Below are positions 61,425 to 64,000 of a stretch of DNA of 64,000 nucleotides, piece by piece; positions within the stretch are counted from its first letter, which is position 1; every line of letters begins with the position of its first letter. The notes beneath the pieces are model-generated. The model had not been told where the DNA came from. It was given only the letters and a program-made list of their open reading frames with translations, and made no database searches. Origin of the DNA: CAWACP01 sp963780655 (GTDB taxonomy: Bacteria; Acidobacteriota; Terriglobia; Bryobacterales; Bryobacteraceae); NCBI GenBank assembly GCA_963780655.1, contig CAWACP010000016.1, positions 62,001-126,000 on the forward strand, read 5' to 3'. A program made the position numbers and the translations under genes.

Positions 61425-62943
61425 TGCCCTTGGCAGCTGCGCGGCTGAGTTGCCTGGAGTTGGCACACAAATCGGCACACAGGATTTGGGCCCTAACCGG
61501 AGCCAACGCTGCTAACCTGCTTGAAAGCGCCAAATGCGCCAGCTTCAAAGCAACTCCGATCACGTGGCGAGAGGTCGAGTGGGTGAGCAGCAGTCAGTAC
61601 GTCATCCACGTCTCTGATTGCGTTTCAGACGTACTTCTTTATTCCGGCCGACGCGATACGAGTCCGGGCAGGTGGAAGATCGATGCCGCCGTTCGCGTGA
61701 CGGGATGGCCGAGCACCGAGATTTACCCGCGGTTCTTTCTCGGATTCATGGTGAGCTTGTCAAACTTGCGATTCGGACCTCGGGGAGCGGTCAGAAACGA
61801 ACCGCTACCGGCTACGCTTCCCGGCAGGTGGTCGACGGAGCGCCGCCAAAACTGCGGCACGATTGCGAACCATGAAACTACCAATATAAGAGGGGACAGT
61901 GGGTTACTGGTATCGGCTGTTTCGGGGTGAGTACGGCAGGATCGAACGGGGGAACCAGATCGTGTACATACATCGCAATCTGTGGAGCGGTATTGGCAGA
62001 GCACCTCAGGGCGGCGACCTGGTTGTCTACAGGCACACGTCGTTCGGCTGTGTCTACGTGGGAGGAGCATTCTGTCTCGCAGGAAATTGGCGGCAATTTG
62101 GATTTCGGAGGGTATCGACAGTATCGTTTTTCCGTCGGCGACAGGCACTGGCCGAAACGTTGCAGTATATCTCGCCAACGCTGCCGCTGGTACCTGAACG
62201 ACTGCGTTTCAGCCCGGACGGCGCACACATATTCGCCCGGAGCGCGTCCGGGGTTACCGTCCTCAGCGAGAAACCCCTCGCGATTCTCTTCCGGGTTCCG
62301 GCAGCAGATACGCGCTCCGCGGAGTTCACGCCGGACTCGCGCGACCTCATTTATCGATAACACCGGTAGTGTACAACGCTGGAGTATCGCCGAAAGGAAG
62401 TCCATCGCCGTCTTGAAACCTGCCCTTGGAATCTGCAGAACTGAAAGGCTGCCGGACGGGTCATCTGTCGTCTGCGTCGATTCGGTCGGCACGGTAACGC
62501 TCGCAGACACGGCGTCCAGTAAGTGCGTGGTCTGGAAGAAGAAGCTTGGAACAGCATCGCTGAGTGGCGGCTGGAGAAGCGGTGGCATGGCAGGCGGAGG
62601 CGTCGACGACGGCATCGGCGCAACCTATAGCGGGGAGTTAGGCCTGGCAAGAGTGGCGTTTTCTCCCGACGGGAGGTTTTTCATCGCTGTCCCGGTTGTC
62701 CGCGATAGCTCCGGTTTTGCATGGCACATCGGCCGAAACACGACGGTCCGGCTACGCGGGGGCCTGAGGAGATTCCGGGATGAAGCTTCTTTCGACACCC
62801 CCAGTTTCGCTTTCGTCGGATCGAACCGTATCGTGATCGCGCCACACTGGTTGGAACGTATGGTGGAATCCGCCACCTTGGTTGCGTTTCCTTCGGGTAA
62901 GCTCATTGCGAAGCGGAAAATCGCTCTGGCTGCTGCCTTATGA
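61425..62943 (+). pseudogene. decayed beta-propeller (WD40-like) gene
   Basis: No intact gene, but convincing propeller pieces in two frames. Frame one to 62360 has RLRFSPDGAHIFARSASGVT, PLAILFRVPAADTRSAEFTP and DSRDLIY. Shifting near 62350 gives IDNTGSVQRWSIAERKSIAV, DGSSVVCVDSVGTVTLADTA, LARVAFSPDGRFFIAVPVVR, SFAFVGSNRIVIAPHWL and LVAFPSGKLIAKRK, ending at 62943. F-S-P-D-G and G-x-V-x-x-W turns are typical WD40/PQQ-like blades. The region from 61425 to about 61900 has weak coding character in another frame and no identity. There is no start or ribosome site, so it is almost certainly a dead gene. Confidence 0.5.
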
Positions 62944-63256
62944 CTTCCTTTAAGGAGTCCCCCGCGCCGCCGGACCATTGCACGCTGAATTCCTGAGTTC
63001 GTGCGACTTCGGGTTCATTGAACCGGAGACGTACGTGTTTGACCGATTGCGGCTGATCGAAGACTAGTCGAATCCGTTGTTTGCCCGGTGACGCAGCGCG
63101 CCAGCCGGGTCCTGCTCCGAAACTGAAAGCAGATTCAACCGGGTAACCATCCGATTCCGAAGTAACCTCAACGTCGGCGAGTTCCTGTAGCTTGAGCCAC
63201 TACTCACCTTGCAACCGACGTTCCATTTTCGGTTTTCCGAGGAAGGCACACGAGGC
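62944..63256. other. intergenic with a short protein-like tail
   Basis: 313 bases. On the plus strand 62987-63067 reads EFLSSCDFGFIEPETYVFDR then LRLIED and a stop, like the C-terminal end of a lost gene but without a beginning. Nothing else is recognised. Confidence 0.3.
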
Positions 63257-64000
63257 TCATGGACGTCCGGCCCCGCGACTTGAGGAACCGGCAAAGCCTC
63301 GGACCAGTGCAGCGATCTCGTCGGCAGCCGTGTCCAATGCGAAATGACCGCCGTCGAGAATGTGAACTTGGGCGCTCGGCACGTCCCGTCGATATGCTTC
63401 CGGCTCCGAGGGGTCGAACGAGGACTCGTATTTTCCCCACAGCACCAATAGGCGAGGTTGCTCCTCCCGCATCCATGCTTGCCATTTGGGGTAGTCGTCG
63501 ACGTTGGTCCGGTAATCGTAGAACAAGTCGCTTTGAATTTCGGCCTGGCCGGGCTGGCTGAGAAACGCAAACTCGTCGGTCCAGAGATCCGGGTCATAGC
63601 GTTCCACGTTGGGATCGCTCCCGACATGGCGCGTCCGCGTAGTCGCGAGCGACAGGAGATTTACGCGAAGTGCGCTCTCGTTGGCCGTTCGGTCGGCCCA
63701 AAAAGCCCGCCGTGCCTTCCAATTCGCTCCCAGGCCTTCGTTGTGCGCCACGGCATCTTGAACGATGAGAGCTTCGATCCGTTCCGGACGCGCCAGGACC
63801 ATGCGGAAACCCACCGGGCCGCCGTAATCCTGCATATAGAGCGTGTAGCGCGAGAGTCCTAGCGCTTCGGCAAAGTGGTTCATGATCTCGGCGAGGTGAT
63901 CGAACGTGTACGCGAATTTCTTCGGGTCGGGCCAGTCGCTATGTCCAAAGCCCGGGTAATCGGGCGCGACCAGGTGATAGTGATCGGAAAGGCGGGCGAA
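63257..64000 (-). CDS. haloalkane dehalogenase-like alpha/beta hydrolase, start beyond window
   Basis: The last 247 codons of a minus-strand gene that continues past 64000. FARLSDHYHLVAPDYPGFGH then SDWPDPKKFAYTFDHLAEIM is the usual region before the nucleophile elbow. YTLYMQDYGGPVGFRM carries an aspartate nucleophile (D-Y-G-G) rather than serine, as in haloalkane dehalogenases and epoxide hydrolases. LLVLWGKYESSFDPSEPEAY holds the acid and LDGGHFALDTAADEIAALV the catalytic His. The C-terminus (RGFAGSSSRGAGRP) is complete. The substrate is unknown. The gene looks intact, unlike its immediate neighbours. Confidence 0.82.
   Translation of the reverse strand, partial: FARLSDHYHLVAPDYPGFGHSDWPDPKKFAYTFDHLAEIMNHFAEALGLSRYTLYMQDYGGPVGFRMVLARPERIEALIVQDAVAHNEGLGANWKARRAFWADRTANESALRVNLLSLATTRTRHVGSDPNVERYDPDLWTDEFAFLSQPGQAEIQSDLFYDYRTNVDDYPKWQAWMREEQPRLLVLWGKYESSFDPSEPEAYRRDVPSAQVHILDGGHFALDTAADEIAALVRGFAGSSSRGAGRP

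Noticed and set aside
61425..61930. Integrase remnant downstream of the tRNA
   Set aside because: The frame beginning LSCLELAHKSAHRIWALTG has no Arg-His-Arg-Tyr recombinase motifs; only the position next to a tRNA suggested it.

Overview
The window looks like chromosomal DNA of an Acidobacteriota bacterium of the Bryobacteraceae / Candidatus Solibacter type. The evidence is a GC-rich, densely coding genome with several hallmark families of that lineage. It has three very large Oar-like TonB-dependent receptors with an N-terminal carboxypeptidase-regulatory domain. It has CRTAC1/UnbV FG-GAP proteins next to TPR proteins, a winged-helix-TM-TPR regulator of CadC type, and a secreted protein whose C-terminus resembles the Solibacter-expanded TIGR03437 domain. 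No rRNA, CRISPR array or intact mobile element is visible. One tRNA gene, tRNA-Thr(CGU), lies at 61314-61389.

Region by region. 0-8.4 kb is a scrap zone: a sulfotransferase-like gene, a truncated S41 peptidase, an unusual membrane fusion (ICMT-like + PAP2 + Lgt-like) with a conserved upstream partner, a collapsed LamG-type gene and a frameshifted M19 dipeptidase. 8.5-16.5 kb (minus) holds a secreted GH38 alpha-mannosidase and its Oar-like receptor, divergent from the winged-helix/TPR regulator (16.8-19.2 kb). Next come a secreted GH43 arabinanase-like enzyme and a CRTAC1 protein (plus), tail to tail with a long minus-strand array read as TPR, Oar-like receptor, TPR, TPR, CRTAC1 (31.7 down to 22.9 kb). 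31.8-33.2 kb holds broken S8 peptidase and response-regulator genes. 33.3-36 kb has an ECF sigma factor with a small membrane protein and three unknown minus-strand genes. 36.2-48.8 kb is mostly core-type genes: moaA, a TIGR03437-type protein, a BI-1 family protein, glmS, a YjbQ protein, a TIM-barrel isomerase-like protein, an orphan C5 DNA methyltransferase with a ribbon-helix-helix N-terminus, a CPA2 antiporter, a LolA-like protein, a DinB protein and a SAM methyltransferase.

48.8-57.6 kb is a second mannoside-type locus. The operon cupin phosphoglucose isomerase - GH38 - six-hairpin glycosidase (minus) diverges from a third Oar-like receptor (plus). Both directions have good sigma70-like promoters, with an inverted repeat between them. 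57.6-64 kb holds YceI, a small ACT-like gene behind an apparent transcription attenuator, a decayed alpha/beta-hydrolase + caspase-like pair, the tRNA, a decayed beta-propeller gene and the start-less end of a haloalkane-dehalogenase-like gene.

Functionally the window describes an aerobic polysaccharide scavenger. Outer-membrane receptors take up glycans, secreted GH38, GH43 and six-hairpin enzymes trim them, and phosphoglucose isomerase and GlmS channel the hexoses into metabolism and the cell wall. The most interesting signals are the ICMT-PAP2-Lgt fusion, the self-regulation candidate of the methyltransferase, the attenuator before the ACT-like gene, the TPR/Oar/CRTAC1 array, a family of intergenic palindromes, and a striking number of gene remnants, several with single-base losses in homopolymers.
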